From CAZEFK01 sp964511405 (GTDB lineage: Bacteria; Pseudomonadota; Alphaproteobacteria; Elsterales; Elsteraceae), in the NCBI GenBank assembly GCA_964511405.1, contig CAZEFK010000004.1, positions 7,488 to 71,487 of the forward strand: DNA of 64,000 bases, written 5' to 3'. Made by a program: the position numbers and the translations under genes. Below, piece after piece: positions 7,310 through 17,539 of this stretch; the stretch's first letter is position 1, and each line of letters opens with the position of its first letter. The notes beneath the pieces are model-generated. The model was given only the letters and a program-made list of their open reading frames with translations. It was not told the DNA's origin and ran no database searches.

Positions 7310-8998
7310 TTATGGCGTGCTGCCGCCCGGCGCCGGTCCCATGCGCGGCTGCGTCTCCCGATCCCGGAGCACAAAGCGCTGGATCTTGCCGGTTTCGGTG
7401 CGCGGCAGGGCGTCCAGGAACTCGACGGCGCGCGGATATTTGTAGGGCGCGATCTCGGCTTTCACGAAGTCCTGCAGCGCCTTGACCGTGTCGGGATTGG
7501 CCGCGGACGGGTTGCGCAGCACCACGAATGCCTTGACGATCTGGCCGCGGTCGGGGTCGGGGGCGCCGATCACCGCGCATTCCTTGACCAGCGGGTGGTC
7601 GAGCAGGGCGGTCTCGACCTCGGGCCCGGCGATGTTGTAGCCGGCCGAGATGATCATGTCGTCGGCGCGCGCCTGGTACTGGAAATAGCCGTCGGGATCG
7701 CGGACATAGACGTCGCCGGTCAGGTTCCAGCCGTGGGCGACGTAGGTCTGCTGGCGCTCGGGGTCGTCCAGGTAGCGGCAGCCGGTGGCGCCGCGCACCG
7801 CCAGGCGGCCGAGCTGGCCGTCGGGCGCCGGGTTGCCGGCGTCGTCCAGGATGCAGGCCTCGTAGCCCGGGATCGCCCTGCCGGTGAGGCCGGGCCGCAT
7901 CGCTTCCGGCGGCGCCGAGATGAAGATGTGCAGCATCTCGGTCGAGCCCAGGCCGTCGATGATCGGCAGGCCGGTCGCCTCGCGCCACAGGTCGAAGGTC
8001 GGCTTGGGCAGGGCCTCGCCGGCCGACACGCACTTGCGCAGGCTCTTCAGGTCGAAGTGCTGAGCCAGCTCGGCCATCTGGCGGTAGCCCGTGGGGGCCG
8101 TGTAGATCGCCGTGACTCCGCAGTCCTGGACCGTGCGCAGCAGGATCTCGGGCGAGAACTGCTCCAGCAGCACGGTTGACGCCCCGGCGCGCATCGGGAA
8201 CAGGGTCTGGGCGCCCAGGCCGAAGGTGAAGGCCAGCGGCGGCGAGCCGCAGATCACCTCGTCGGGGGTGATGCGGAAGCACGACACGGGGAACAGGTCG
8301 CTGATCGCCAGCACGTCGCGGTGGAAATGGACAGTGCCCTTGGGCCGGCCGGTGGTGCCCGACGTGAAGGCGATCAGCGCGATGTCCGAGGCACTGGTGT
8401 CGACATTGGCGAAGCCCGGCTGGGCCCGGGCCATGCGCTGGTCGAGGTCGGCGTCCGGATCGCCGCCGTCGCCGGTCGCCGTGTGGTGCAGCACGTGGCG
8501 CAGGCCCGGCTGCTTCTCCTGCGCTGCCGCCAGCTCGGCGCCCAGGCGCACGTCGCACAGGGCGTGGCTGATTTGGGCGCGCTCGATGATGGTGCCGAGC
8601 TCGCGGGCGCGCAGCATGGGCATGGTCGCGACCACGATGCCGCCGGCCTTGACCACGCCGAACCAGGCGGCCACCAGCATCGGGTTGTTGGGCGCGCGCA
8701 GCAGCACCCGGTTGCCCGGCACCAGGCCCATGTCCTGGGTCAGCACCCGCGCGATCCGGTTGGCCATGTCCTGGATCTGGGCATAGCTGAAGCGCCGGCC
8801 GGCGAACTGGATGCAGGTGCGGTCGCCCGATCCGGTCGCGACCCACTGGTCGAGCAGCGGTCCCGCGACGTTCAACCGGTCGGGATAGGCCTGCAGGGCC
8901 GGCACCGTGTAGGCCATCGGCGGCCACAGCGGCAGCGGCGGCAGGCGTTCGGCCGCGAACCGGTCGACATGGGCGCTCGGCCCTCCGGGCAGGGTCAT
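7310..8998 (-). CDS. Acyl/aryl-CoA ligase, 2-aminobenzoate-CoA ligase-like
   Basis: 562-residue ANL-superfamily AMP-forming ligase. The N-terminus 'HVDRFAAERLPP' is typical of 2-aminobenzoate/benzoate-CoA ligase relatives. Core motifs are the P-loop 'AFTSGTTGRPKGT' (about 210-222), 'DGLGSTEM' (348-355), 'GWNLTGDV' (423-430) and the adenylation lysine at about 538 in 'RTETGKIQRF'. It would activate an aromatic or cyclic carboxylic acid to its CoA thioester in the cytosol. Its start overlaps the reductase gene by 4 bases, so it is the last gene of the ACAD-OYE-ligase operon. Substrate choice of 2-aminobenzoate is inferred from family resemblance and neighbours; other aryl or alicyclic acids are possible. 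Confidence 0.82.
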   Translation of the reverse strand: MTLPGGPSAHVDRFAAERLPPLPLWPPMAYTVPALQAYPDRLNVAGPLLDQWVATGSGDRTCIQFAGRRFSYAQIQDMANRIARVLTQDMGLVPGNRVLLRAPNNPMLVAAWFGVVKAGGIVVATMPMLRARELGTIIERAQISHALCDVRLGAELAAAQEKQPGLRHVLHHTATGDGGDPDADLDQRMARAQPGFANVDTSASDIALIAFTSGTTGRPKGTVHFHRDVLAISDLFPVSCFRITPDEVICGSPPLAFTFGLGAQTLFPMRAGASTVLLEQFSPEILLRTVQDCGVTAIYTAPTGYRQMAELAQHFDLKSLRKCVSAGEALPKPTFDLWREATGLPIIDGLGSTEMLHIFISAPPEAMRPGLTGRAIPGYEACILDDAGNPAPDGQLGRLAVRGATGCRYLDDPERQQTYVAHGWNLTGDVYVRDPDGYFQYQARADDMIISAGYNIAGPEVETALLDHPLVKECAVIGAPDPDRGQIVKAFVVLRNPSAANPDTVKALQDFVKAEIAPYKYPRAVEFLDALPRTETGKIQRFVLRDRETQPRMGPAPGGSTP

Positions 8999-10466
8999 GG
9001 CAGGTCTCCTCCCTGGGCGGTCAGGATAGCAGCGCGCGGCTGGCCGGGCGCGGGCGCCGGCAGCGCGACCTCGACCATCGCCGAAGCCGGCCCGGCGCGG
9101 CCGGCGGCGTCATAGGGGCGCACGACATAGCGGTAGGCGAGGCCGCCCAGCACGCGGCGATCGACGAAGCGGGTGCCCTTGACCGCCTCGACCACGGCGA
9201 GCGTGCCGTCGTCCTCGGCGCGGTAGACGTCGTAGCCGGCGACCTCGCCCCGGGCCCGGGCCCAGGACAGCCTGATCTCGCCGGGGCGCAGCTCGACCGC
9301 CACCGCGGCGCCGGCCTCCGGCCAGACCGGCATCGGGCCGCTGCGATCCTCGGGCGGCGCCTGGCGCGCGCCCTTGGGCCACAGGAAGCAGTGCACTTCC
9401 TTGAAGTTCTCGTCGAGCGTCTTGCAGACGTTGCAATAGATGCAGCGCAGGATGTCGCCGGGCCGGCCCTCGGCGACCTTGCGCACCCAGTCGGGGTCGG
9501 CCAGCAGCTGGCGCGCCATGCCGACCAGGTCGGCGCGGCCCTCGGCCAGCAGGCGCTCGGCGTCGGCCGGGTCCGAGATCTTGCCGACCGAGGCGACCGG
9601 CGTCCGGAACCCCTTGGCGTTGATGTAGGCCTTGATCTCGGCGGCGAGATGGGCATGGGGCAGCGGCGGGTAGCTGGCCCCGGGCATGCAGCGGTCGCCC
9701 GAATAGCCGGTATAGGGGTAGAGCGGCTGGCCCTCGCGGTGGACCGCGTCCTCGAACTTGCCGCCCACCGACAGCGAGATGTAGGCCACGCCCAGGTTGG
9801 CGAAGCGCAGGGCGATCCGCTTGGCGTCCTCGACGGTGTAGCCGTCCTTGATGCATTCCTCGGCCAGGAAGCGCACGCCGACCGGCCAGTCCGGCCCGAC
9901 CCGCTGGCGCACCCGGTCATAGACCCGGCCGAACAGCGCCAGGCGGCCCTCCAGGGTGCGGCCGTCATAGGCATCGCGCCGGGGGTTGCGCGCCGACAGG
10001 AAGGACGAGAGCGTGTAGGCATGGGCCGAGTGCAGCTCGACCCCGTCATAGCCGGCATCCTGGGCGCGCGCCGCGGCGTCGCCGAAGTCGGCGACGATGG
10101 CGTCGATGTCGGCCTCGCTCAGGCTGTCGATGGTCTGCCGCCAGCCCGAGCGCGCGACCTTCAGGAAATGGATGATCTGCGGCACGATCTTCGACGGCCC
10201 GGCGTCATGCACCCGGCGCACCAGCTCGGCATGGCCGGGGACGAAGGCGTCGTCGCTCAGGCGCAGGAGCGGCCCCGATTTCGAGCGGTGGACGGCGGTC
10301 GCCTCGACCACGATCAGCCCGACCTGGCCCTGGGCGTAGCGGACATAGCGGTCGATGACGCTGCCGTTGACGAAGCCGTCCTCGCCGGACAGCCGCGTCA
10401 CCATGGCCGGCACCAGCACGCGGTTGGGCAGCGTCAGGCCGCCCGACGCGAGCGGCTCCAGAACCC

Positions 10467-10470
<4 letters not shown>
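8995..10470 (-). CDS. NADH:flavin oxidoreductase (Old Yellow Enzyme type) with Cys cluster and C-terminal FN3-like domain
   Basis: 491 residues. The N-terminal TIM barrel (about 1-340) is an FMN-dependent OYE-type reductase, with '[15 protein letters not shown]' holding the HxxH pair at His147 and His150. Next comes a cysteine motif C343-x2-C346-x2-C349-x11-C361, close to the [4Fe-4S] motif of 2,4-dienoyl-CoA reductases (C-x2-C-x3-C-x11-C in that family). The FAD/NADPH half of dienoyl-CoA reductases is absent. Instead residues about 385-475 resemble a fibronectin type III domain ('LSWARARG', 'GYDVYRA', '[12 protein letters not shown]'). Related OYE halves occur in 2-aminobenzoyl-CoA monooxygenase/reductase. 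Overlaps of 4 bases on both sides fix it in the operon. Confidence 0.8.
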
Positions 10471-11669
<1,199 letters not shown>

Positions 11670-11794
11670 GGCGCGATCCCCATAGCAATGGAAAGGCAAG
11701 GAGGAGGGGCGCCAGGGATGCGGCTGGGGGAACGCGCACGACGGTCGGCGGCTAGTCCCTTAAGCTGTCGTATTATCAGGCGCTTGGCCATCCT

Positions 11795-11906
11795 GCTCGT
11801 CATCCCCGCGAAGGCGGGGATCCAGCCGTGGTGGCAAGCTCGACATAGTCTCTGTTGATAGCTGCGTCGAGCCAACTGGATTCCCGCTTTCGCGGGAATG
11901 ACGAGC
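11795..11906. repeat. Paired inverted intergenic repeat ('IPAKAGIQ' type)
   Basis: Two 31-base units, 11795-11825 and 11876-11906, are inverted copies of each other with three differences. Each unit is itself a perfect 8-bp hairpin: ATCCCCGC-gaag-GCGGGGAT at 11802-11821 and ATTCCCGC-tttc-GCGGGAAT at 11880-11899. Two of the three differences form a compensatory C-G to T-A pair change, so the stems are preserved. This is a widespread proteobacterial intergenic element whose chance translation gives 'VIPAKAGIQ'. It sits between the hydratase and dehydrogenase genes and may end or stabilise transcripts. Outside it, 11670-11794 and 11907-11939 show no gene. Confidence 0.85.
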
Positions 11907-11939
11907 AAAGAACTTGATCGGCGCATGGCCCGTCCTCCC

Positions 11940-12737
11940 TCAGTTCCCCGCGAACTTGACGGGTTCCTTGTTCACGAAGGCGTGGTAGGCGCGCCGAAAG
12001 TCCTGGGTGTCCATGCAGATCGCCTGGGCGTCGGCTTCGGCGTCGATCGCCTGGTCCAGGTCCATGGCCCATTCGCGCCGCAGCATCGCCTTGGTCATGG
12101 CGTGGGCGAAGGTCGGGCCGGCGGCGATCTCGGCGGCCAGGGCGGCGGCGTCGGCGGGGAGGGACGCGGGCTCGACCAGGCGGCTGAAGAAGCCGTTGGC
12201 CAGACCCTCGTCGGCGCCCATCAGGCGGCCGGTGTAGAGCAGCTCGGCGGCGCGGCCGTGGCCGATGATGCGGGGCAGCAGGGCGCAGGCGCCCATGTCG
12301 CAGCCGGCGAGGCCGACGCGCACGAACAGGAAGCCGACGCGGGCGCGCGGCGTGGCCAGCCGCAGGTCCGAAGCCATGGCCAGGCAGGCGCCGGCGCCGA
12401 CGCAGATGCCGTCGACCGCGGCGACGATCGGCTGCGGACAGGCCAGCATCGCCTTGACCAGCCCGCCGGTCATGCGAGTGAAGGCCAACAGGCCCGGCAT
12501 GGCGCGCTCGGTCAGGGGGCCGATGATCTCGCGGAGGTCGCCGCCCGAGCAGAAATTGTCGCCGGCGCCGGTCAGCACCACCGCCTTGACCTCCGGCGCG
12601 CGCCGGAGCGCGTCGAAGAACTCGGTCAGCTCCTGGTAGCTGTCGAAGGTCAGCGGGTTCTTGCGCTCGGGCCGGTCGAGGGTGACGGTCGCGACCGGGC
12701 CGTCGACCGACAGGCGGAAATGCTGCGGCTGGAACAT
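11940..12737 (-). CDS. Enoyl-CoA hydratase/isomerase (crotonase family)
   Basis: 265-residue crotonase-fold protein. '[19 protein letters not shown]' and '[21 protein letters not shown]' form the two oxyanion-hole segments near residues 55-75 and 100-125. In the catalytic region the usual 'QPE' type Glu is replaced within '[18 protein letters not shown]', a variant seen in crotonases of aromatic-acid clusters as I recall, so the exact reaction (hydration, ring hydrolysis or isomerisation) is uncertain. It is the third gene of the SDR-MarR-hydratase operon; its ATG lies one base beyond the MarR stop. It probably acts after the acyl-CoA dehydrogenase in a beta-oxidation-like sequence. Confidence 0.88.
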   Translation of the reverse strand: MFQPQHFRLSVDGPVATVTLDRPERKNPLTFDSYQELTEFFDALRRAPEVKAVVLTGAGDNFCSGGDLREIIGPLTERAMPGLLAFTRMTGGLVKAMLACPQPIVAAVDGICVGAGACLAMASDLRLATPRARVGFLFVRVGLAGCDMGACALLPRIIGHGRAAELLYTGRLMGADEGLANGFFSRLVEPASLPADAAALAAEIAAGPTFAHAMTKAMLRREWAMDLDQAIDAEADAQAICMDTQDFRRAYHAFVNKEPVKFAGN

Positions 12738-12738
12738 G

Positions 12739-13218
12739 TCAGTCCTCCTGGGCGGCCGCGGCCGACCGCTTGAGCTTGGCCAGCAGCTCGTGCAGCTGCG
12801 CCATCTCGGCCCGGCTGAGCCCGGCCATCAGCTCGGCGATCCAGCGCTCGTGGACCGGAGTCATGGCCTGGAAGGCGGTGTGGCCGGCCGCGGTCAGGCG
12901 GACCAACTGGGTGCGCCGGTCACCGGGATCGGGCCGGGACTCGACCAGCCCCTCGGCGACCAGCCGCTCGACCAGCCCGGTGACGTTGCCGTTGGACACC
13001 ATCAGCCGGCGCGACAGCTGCGACAGCGACAGCCCGTCGGGCGCGCGGTCCAGCTGCGCCATCAGGTCGAAGCGCGGCAGGGTGGTGTCGAAGTCCTGGC
13101 GCAGGCCGCGGCGCACCCGGCCCTCGATCAGGTTGGTGCAGGTCAGCAGCCTCAGCCACAGCCGGATCTCCAGCCGCTCGCCCTGCGCGAGCGCGGTCTC
13201 GTAATCGGCGACGGTCAT
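12739..13218 (-). CDS. MarR family transcriptional regulator
   Basis: 159-residue winged-helix repressor. The recognition region is '[31 protein letters not shown]' read as two pieces around residues 65-95, followed by the wing '[16 protein letters not shown]'. The start overlaps the SDR stop by 4 bases, so it is cotranscribed with the enzymes it probably controls. MarR proteins of aromatic-acid clusters usually respond to an aryl-CoA thioester; here that would be the ligase product. The quasi-palindrome at 14021-14040, between the SDR and Rid genes, is a likely target. Confidence 0.9.
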   Translation of the reverse strand: MTVADYETALAQGERLEIRLWLRLLTCTNLIEGRVRRGLRQDFDTTLPRFDLMAQLDRAPDGLSLSQLSRRLMVSNGNVTGLVERLVAEGLVESRPDPGDRRTQLVRLTAAGHTAFQAMTPVHERWIAELMAGLSRAEMAQLHELLAKLKRSAAAAQED

Positions 13219-14003
13219 GGCATCACCTCGCCGCCGGACAGGCTGAGCGCCTGGCCGGTCACGCCGCGGGCCTGATCCGAGCAGAGATAGAGCACGGCCG
13301 CCGCGACCTCCTCGGGCGTGATCAGCCGCCCTTGCGGGTTGGCGCGCGCCAGCTCCGCGACCACGGTCTCGGCCGGGCGGCCGGTCTTGGCGGCGATGCC
13401 CTGGGCGGCGCCGGCTATCAGGTCGGTGTCGGTGAAGCCGGGGCACACGGCGTTGACCGTGACGCCGGTGCGCGCCAGCTCCAGGGCCAAGGCCCGGGTC
13501 AGCCCGACCAGCCCGTGCTTGGCGGCGCAGTAGGCGGCGACATAGCGATAGCCGGTCAGGCCGGCGGTCGAGGCGATGTTGACGATGCGGCCGGATCCCG
13601 CGGCCAGCATGCCCGGCAGCACCTGCTGGCAGGCGACGAAGGCGGCGGTCAGGTCGACCGCCAGCACCTCGGCCCAGCCGTCCAGGGTCTGTTTGGCGAA
13701 CGGCGCCGACGGCGCGATGCCGGCATTGTTGACCAGGATCGTGACCGCGCCGCGCTCGGCGGCGGCCTGGTCCAGGGCCGCGATCAGGGCCGGCGGCTCG
13801 CGCAGATCGGCGACCGCGCTGCCGACGCGGCCGGGCGCCGCCGCCAGCTCGGTCCGGCGCCGCGCCAGGGCCGCGGGGTCGCGGCCGAGCAGGGTCAGGT
13901 CGGCGCCCTGGCCGGCCAGGCTCTGAGCGATGGCCCACCCGATCCCGCGCGCGGCTCCGGTGACCACGGCATGGCGTCCGCGAAGGGAAGGCGCGTCGGG
14001 CAC
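13215..14003 (-). CDS. Short-chain dehydrogenase/reductase (3-hydroxyacyl-CoA dehydrogenase-like)
   Basis: 262-residue classical SDR. The NAD(P) motif is 'GAARGIG' near residue 15, the structural motif is 'NNAG', the catalytic Ser lies in 'IVNIASTAG' and the Tyr/Lys pair in 'YCAAK', followed by 'NAVCPGFTDTDL'. I chose the GTG at 14003, preceded by GGAGG four bases upstream; an upstream ATG would extend the protein through the operator-like sequence with no homology. As first gene of the SDR-MarR-hydratase operon it would oxidise the hydroxyacyl-CoA or cyclic alcohol formed by the hydratase. Confidence 0.87.
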   Translation of the reverse strand: MPDAPSLRGRHAVVTGAARGIGWAIAQSLAGQGADLTLLGRDPAALARRRTELAAAPGRVGSAVADLREPPALIAALDQAAAERGAVTILVNNAGIAPSAPFAKQTLDGWAEVLAVDLTAAFVACQQVLPGMLAAGSGRIVNIASTAGLTGYRYVAAYCAAKHGLVGLTRALALELARTGVTVNAVCPGFTDTDLIAGAAQGIAAKTGRPAETVVAELARANPQGRLITPEEVAAAVLYLCSDQARGVTGQALSLSGGEVMP

Positions 14004-14020
14004 GGGGCCTCCGATGGACA

Positions 14021-14040
14021 ATCTTTGAAGCTTAAAGTAT
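14021..14040. promoter_or_regulatory. Quasi-palindrome, candidate MarR operator
   Basis: ATCTTTGAAG-CTTAAAGTAT has 7 of 10 positions symmetric about a central AAGCTT. It is a striking AT-rich island in a GC-rich region, placed between the divergent SDR (start 14003) and Rid (start 14086) genes. AAGCTT-centred boxes are common targets of MarR proteins in alphaproteobacterial aromatic catabolism. The link to the MarR encoded two genes away is inferred. Confidence 0.6.
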
Positions 14041-14085
14041 CTCGTTCTCAGGACCCTGGCAATCGGGCCGCAAAGGAGGTGAGCG

Positions 14086-14478
14086 ATGCGTGTGCTGCAG
14101 CCGCCCGGCTGGGCCAAGCCCCGGGGCTATGCCAACGGCATCGCCGCCCGCGGCACGCTGGTGTTCGTGTCGGGCCAGATCGGCTGGACCGGCGACGGCG
14201 TGTTCGAGACCGACGACTTCGCCGGCCAGTTCGAGCAGGCGCTGTCCAACATCCTGGCCGTGTGCGCCGAGGCCGGCGCCGGGCCCGAGCACATCGTGCG
14301 GCTGACCTGGTACGTGGTCGACAAGGCCGAGTACCTGGCCAGCCTGCCCGCTTTGGGCCCGATCTGGCGCAAGCTGATGGGCCGGCACTACCCGACCATG
14401 GCCGTGGTCGAGGTCACGGCGCTGGTCGAGGACCGGGCCCGGCTGGAGATCGAGGCGACCGCGGTCGTGCCCGACTGA
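14086..14478 (+). CDS. Rid family protein (YjgF/YER057c/UK114), catalytic Arg absent
   Basis: 130-residue Rid-fold protein; 'LVFVSGQIGWTGDG' and 'HIVRLTWYVVD' are family landmarks. Canonical RidA imine/enamine deaminases have Arg105 in 'ARSCVEV'; here the aligned sequence is 'PTMAVVEV', with Met105. This places it in an Arg-less Rid subfamily for which deaminase activity is doubtful. The very strong AAAGGAGGTGAG ribosome-binding site at 14072-14083 supports the ATG at 14086. It is divergent from the SDR-MarR-hydratase operon across a MarR-type box, which suggests a role with the aminoaryl-CoA pathway, where enamine or imine intermediates are expected. Its stop overlaps the next start. Confidence 0.85.
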   Translation: MRVLQPPGWAKPRGYANGIAARGTLVFVSGQIGWTGDGVFETDDFAGQFEQALSNILAVCAEAGAGPEHIVRLTWYVVDKAEYLASLPALGPIWRKLMGRHYPTMAVVEVTALVEDRARLEIEATAVVPD

Positions 14479-15662
14479 TGCCGGTCACCGATCGCGACAT
14501 CCTGGACGCGATCGCGGCCCGCGACCTGGCCGCCGCCGACCATCTGTGCCAGCTCGTGCTGCGCGAGCAGCCCGGCCATGCCTGGACCTGGGAGTGCCTG
14601 GGCCATGTCGCGGCGCTGGCCGGGTTGTGGCCGCAGGCGGTTGGCTTCCTGGCCACGGCCCAGCGGCTCGACCCGTCGCCGTCGCGCGCCGCCGGGCTGA
14701 TCGAGGCGCAACGCCAGGCCACCGCGCCGATCTCGGCCGGCGACCGCTATCTGGTGATCCAGGCCTGGGGCTACGGCTTCGGGTCCGAGCTCAACCACCT
14801 GCTGGGCGGACTGCTGCTGGCCGAGATCACGGGCCGGCAGCCGGTCGTGCACTGGGGCGCGAACTGCCTGTTCGCGTCAGGCGGTGACGATGCGCTCCGG
14901 CGCGGCTTCGAACCGCTGGGGCCGGATCTGGAGGCGGTCGCCGGGCGCCCCGCCGCCGACTACGCGCCGGCCAAATGGACCGCGGCCGCCCTCGCCCGCG
15001 GCGAATGCCGGAAATGGACCGCGCCGGCCGGGTATCTGGATCTGCTGCGCGCGACTGCACCGGTGGCGGTGGCCGACCAGTTCCTGCCGGTCGCCAACCT
15101 CGCGGCGTGGATCCCGCCCGGCCACCGGCTTCATGGACGGCCGCTCGAGGCGGTCTATCGCGACCTGTTCGCCCGGCTGCGCCCGAATCAGGCGCTGGCT
15201 GCCGCGGTCGATGCATTCTGCCGTCGGGCATTCGGCGGCGGCCCGTTCCTGGCGGTGCATCTGCGCGGCTCGGACAAGGTCGGCGAGGTCGCGGCCCTGC
15301 CCGAGATCAACCGCCGGATCCTCGAGGCTGTTGCTGCCGCGCCGGCGCTGCCGCTGTTCGCCATGACCGACGATGCCCGCGAGCTCGACCGCCTGCGCCA
15401 GCGCTTCGGTGCCCGCCTGGCCTACACCGAGTGCCGGCGGACCCAGGACGCGACCGGCGTCCACCTGTCCGGCCACGCCGACGCGGTCGGCCTCGGTATC
15501 GAAGCCGCGACCGACCTGCTGATCGCCGCCCGGGCCGAGCGCTTCATCGGCGCCGGCGTGTCGAATCCGGCGGCGCTGCTGGCCATGATCCGACCCCCGG
15601 GCACCAGCCTCCTGATCGGCCCGAACCTGTGCCAGCAGCTGCTGGCGCCGGTGGTCGGATAG
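14478..15662 (+). CDS. TPR-like N-terminus plus O-fucosyltransferase/GT23-like protein
   Basis: 394 residues. The first 80 residues look like a short TPR or helical repeat region ('AADHLCQLVLREQPGHAWTW', 'LATAQRLDPSPSRAAG'). The rest resembles the GT23/GT65-type fucosyltransferase fold: an N-terminal 'QAWGYGFGSELNHLLGG' strand-helix, the diagnostic 'LAVHLRGSDKVGE' (compare HxRRxDK of FUT8/NodZ) and a late 'FIGAGVSNPAALL' helix. The ATG overlaps the Rid stop (TGATG), giving tight coupling to an apparently unrelated gene. Probable role is transfer of a sugar from a nucleotide donor to a glycan or protein; donor and acceptor are unknown. Confidence 0.55.
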   Translation: MPVTDRDILDAIAARDLAAADHLCQLVLREQPGHAWTWECLGHVAALAGLWPQAVGFLATAQRLDPSPSRAAGLIEAQRQATAPISAGDRYLVIQAWGYGFGSELNHLLGGLLLAEITGRQPVVHWGANCLFASGGDDALRRGFEPLGPDLEAVAGRPAADYAPAKWTAAALARGECRKWTAPAGYLDLLRATAPVAVADQFLPVANLAAWIPPGHRLHGRPLEAVYRDLFARLRPNQALAAAVDAFCRRAFGGGPFLAVHLRGSDKVGEVAALPEINRRILEAVAAAPALPLFAMTDDARELDRLRQRFGARLAYTECRRTQDATGVHLSGHADAVGLGIEAATDLLIAARAERFIGAGVSNPAALLAMIRPPGTSLLIGPNLCQQLLAPVVG

Positions 15663-15664
15663 CG

Positions 15665-17539
15665 TCAGCTCGGCGGGCGGTCCAGCACCAGCACGCTGCG
15701 GGCGTCGCCGAGCGGCTGATAGAGCAGCTGTTCCAGCGCGGCCGTCGCGGGGGCGTCGAACACCTCATGCTCGACCACCAAATGGCGATGCACCCGGATC
15801 TCGGCGCCGTCGCGGCGGTATTCGGCATCGTAGCGGCCGGCGGCATTGGCGAAGGCGGCCGGGGGCGGCAGCTGCCGGACCGTGAAGCCGGGCGGCAGGT
15901 CGATGGCATAGGACCAGTCGTAGGACCGGGCGCCGGCGACCATCGGATGGCGGCGCGCCCGTCCCGGGGACAGGAGCTGCCGCAGCCGCGCCACCGGCTG
16001 CAGGTCGATGCCGACCGGAACCGCGACATAGGCCGAGGGGCCGTCGATCCGCACCGCCTGTGGGCTCTGCCACTGCGCGGTCACGGTGAAGGCGTGCGCC
16101 AGGTCCTTGGGGTCGCTGGTCTCCAGGTCGCCGAAGCCGCCTTCGGGCGTCGAGGCGAGCAGCCGCTCGGCCAGCTCGGCGGTCGAGGCGGCGTTCGCCA
16201 CCGCTGCCCGTGCCTGGCTCTCCAGACTGGGCGACAGGGTGATCCGGCTGTCGCCGGCGATGCTGCCATCGGCGGCGATCCGGACACGGGCATCCAAGCG
16301 GTAGGCATGATCGTCGGGCCGCGCCGCCGGCGTCTGGGCGACGCGGCCTGATTCGGTCGCGATGACCACGGTCTTCCCGTCCAGGCCGCGGTCCAGCGCC
16401 TCCAGCGGCTGGAACGGGTTGGTCGGATTGGCGTAGAGGTCCCAGTCGGGCAGGTAGGCGATGACGTGGTTGAACTGGGGCACCCACAGCGGCAGCGGCT
16501 GGTAGCGGTCGCCCCAGTCGACCAGCGCCGCCTCGGCCCGGATGCCGCGGGCGGCGAGCAGCGCCTGCATCAGCACGACATGGTCCTTGCAGTCGCCATA
16601 GCCGGCCTGCAGCACGTCGGCCGCGGCATGGGGGACCCAGCCGTCGTTGGCATCCATATAGACCGCGACATAGCGGATGTTGGCGGCGATCCAGCCATAG
16701 ATGGCGCGGACGGCGTCGAGGCCGGTCCGCTCGCCGGCGATGCGGTCGGCCAGCGCCTGGATGGCTGGTGTCACCGCCGCCTTGCCCTGCGCCTGGCGAT
16801 GATACAGGGCGCCCAGGGCTTCCAGGTTCGGCTGGCTGGTCATCAGGAACAGCGGCTGGACGTCGCTGCTGGCGACCATGTTGCGCTCGGGCAGCTCGGC
16901 CGGCCGCTCGGCCAGCCGCGCCGTGATCCGCCGCTCGCCGTCGGCGACCGTCTCCTGGGCGGCATAGCCGCGCACCCGCCAGTGCAGGGCCAGGTCGGCC
17001 GGGGCGGTGACCGTGACGGTGGCGAGCGTGAGCGGCCACTCCAGCGGCGGCTCGAGCCACAGGTTGAAGCCCAGCAGCGCCGGCTTGGTCTGGGACAGCC
17101 GCCACTTGATATGGGTGCGGCTGCCCGGCCGCAGCTGCGGATAGAGGACCGTGGTGGTCAGGCTGCTGACGAAGCCGGGCGCGTTCTGGGCGGCCTCGCT
17201 GGGACGGGTGAACTGGTTCGCCGCGGTCACGGGCACGCGGCTGCCGTCGGGCTCGGTCACCCAGGCTTCGACCACCTCCAGCGACTGCGAGGTCGGATAG
17301 TAGGTCAGCATGCTGCGCTCGCGGGCCTTCAGGCCACGCGGCGTCAGCAGGGTGTAATCGGCCTCGATGGTCTCGTCGAAGGTCAGGTCCGGATGAACCT
17401 GGACCGTGATCCGCGACAGGTCGAGGCTGACATGGTCGACCGGCGCGGTGCCGGCCACGGCCGGGCCGGCCGCGAGCAGCAGGGCGATGGTCGCGGCGGT
17501 CCAAATCCTGGCCATCCGGACAGCGTCCGGCGCGAGCAT
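15665..17539 (-). CDS. DUF3857 and transglutaminase-like domain protein, exported
   Basis: 624 residues with an N-terminal signal ('IWTAATIALLLAAGPAVAG', cleavage near residue 30). A DUF3857 beta-rich domain spans about 40-220 and a transglutaminase-like core about 270-400: Cys in 'GYGDCKDHV', His in 'QFNHVIAY' and Asp in 'WDLYANPT' complete a papain-type triad. The C-terminal part (about 430-620) is an unassigned beta-rich region. Such proteins are periplasmic cysteine hydrolases or peptidases of unknown substrate in Gram-negatives. Its ATG shares one base with the hydrolase stop (TAATG), so it follows that gene in the operon. A second in-frame ATG lies eight codons in. Confidence 0.85.
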   Translation of the reverse strand: MLAPDAVRMARIWTAATIALLLAAGPAVAGTAPVDHVSLDLSRITVQVHPDLTFDETIEADYTLLTPRGLKARERSMLTYYPTSQSLEVVEAWVTEPDGSRVPVTAANQFTRPSEAAQNAPGFVSSLTTTVLYPQLRPGSRTHIKWRLSQTKPALLGFNLWLEPPLEWPLTLATVTVTAPADLALHWRVRGYAAQETVADGERRITARLAERPAELPERNMVASSDVQPLFLMTSQPNLEALGALYHRQAQGKAAVTPAIQALADRIAGERTGLDAVRAIYGWIAANIRYVAVYMDANDGWVPHAAADVLQAGYGDCKDHVVLMQALLAARGIRAEAALVDWGDRYQPLPLWVPQFNHVIAYLPDWDLYANPTNPFQPLEALDRGLDGKTVVIATESGRVAQTPAARPDDHAYRLDARVRIAADGSIAGDSRITLSPSLESQARAAVANAASTAELAERLLASTPEGGFGDLETSDPKDLAHAFTVTAQWQSPQAVRIDGPSAYVAVPVGIDLQPVARLRQLLSPGRARRHPMVAGARSYDWSYAIDLPPGFTVRQLPPPAAFANAAGRYDAEYRRDGAEIRVHRHLVVEHEVFDAPATAALEQLLYQPLGDARSVLVLDRPPS

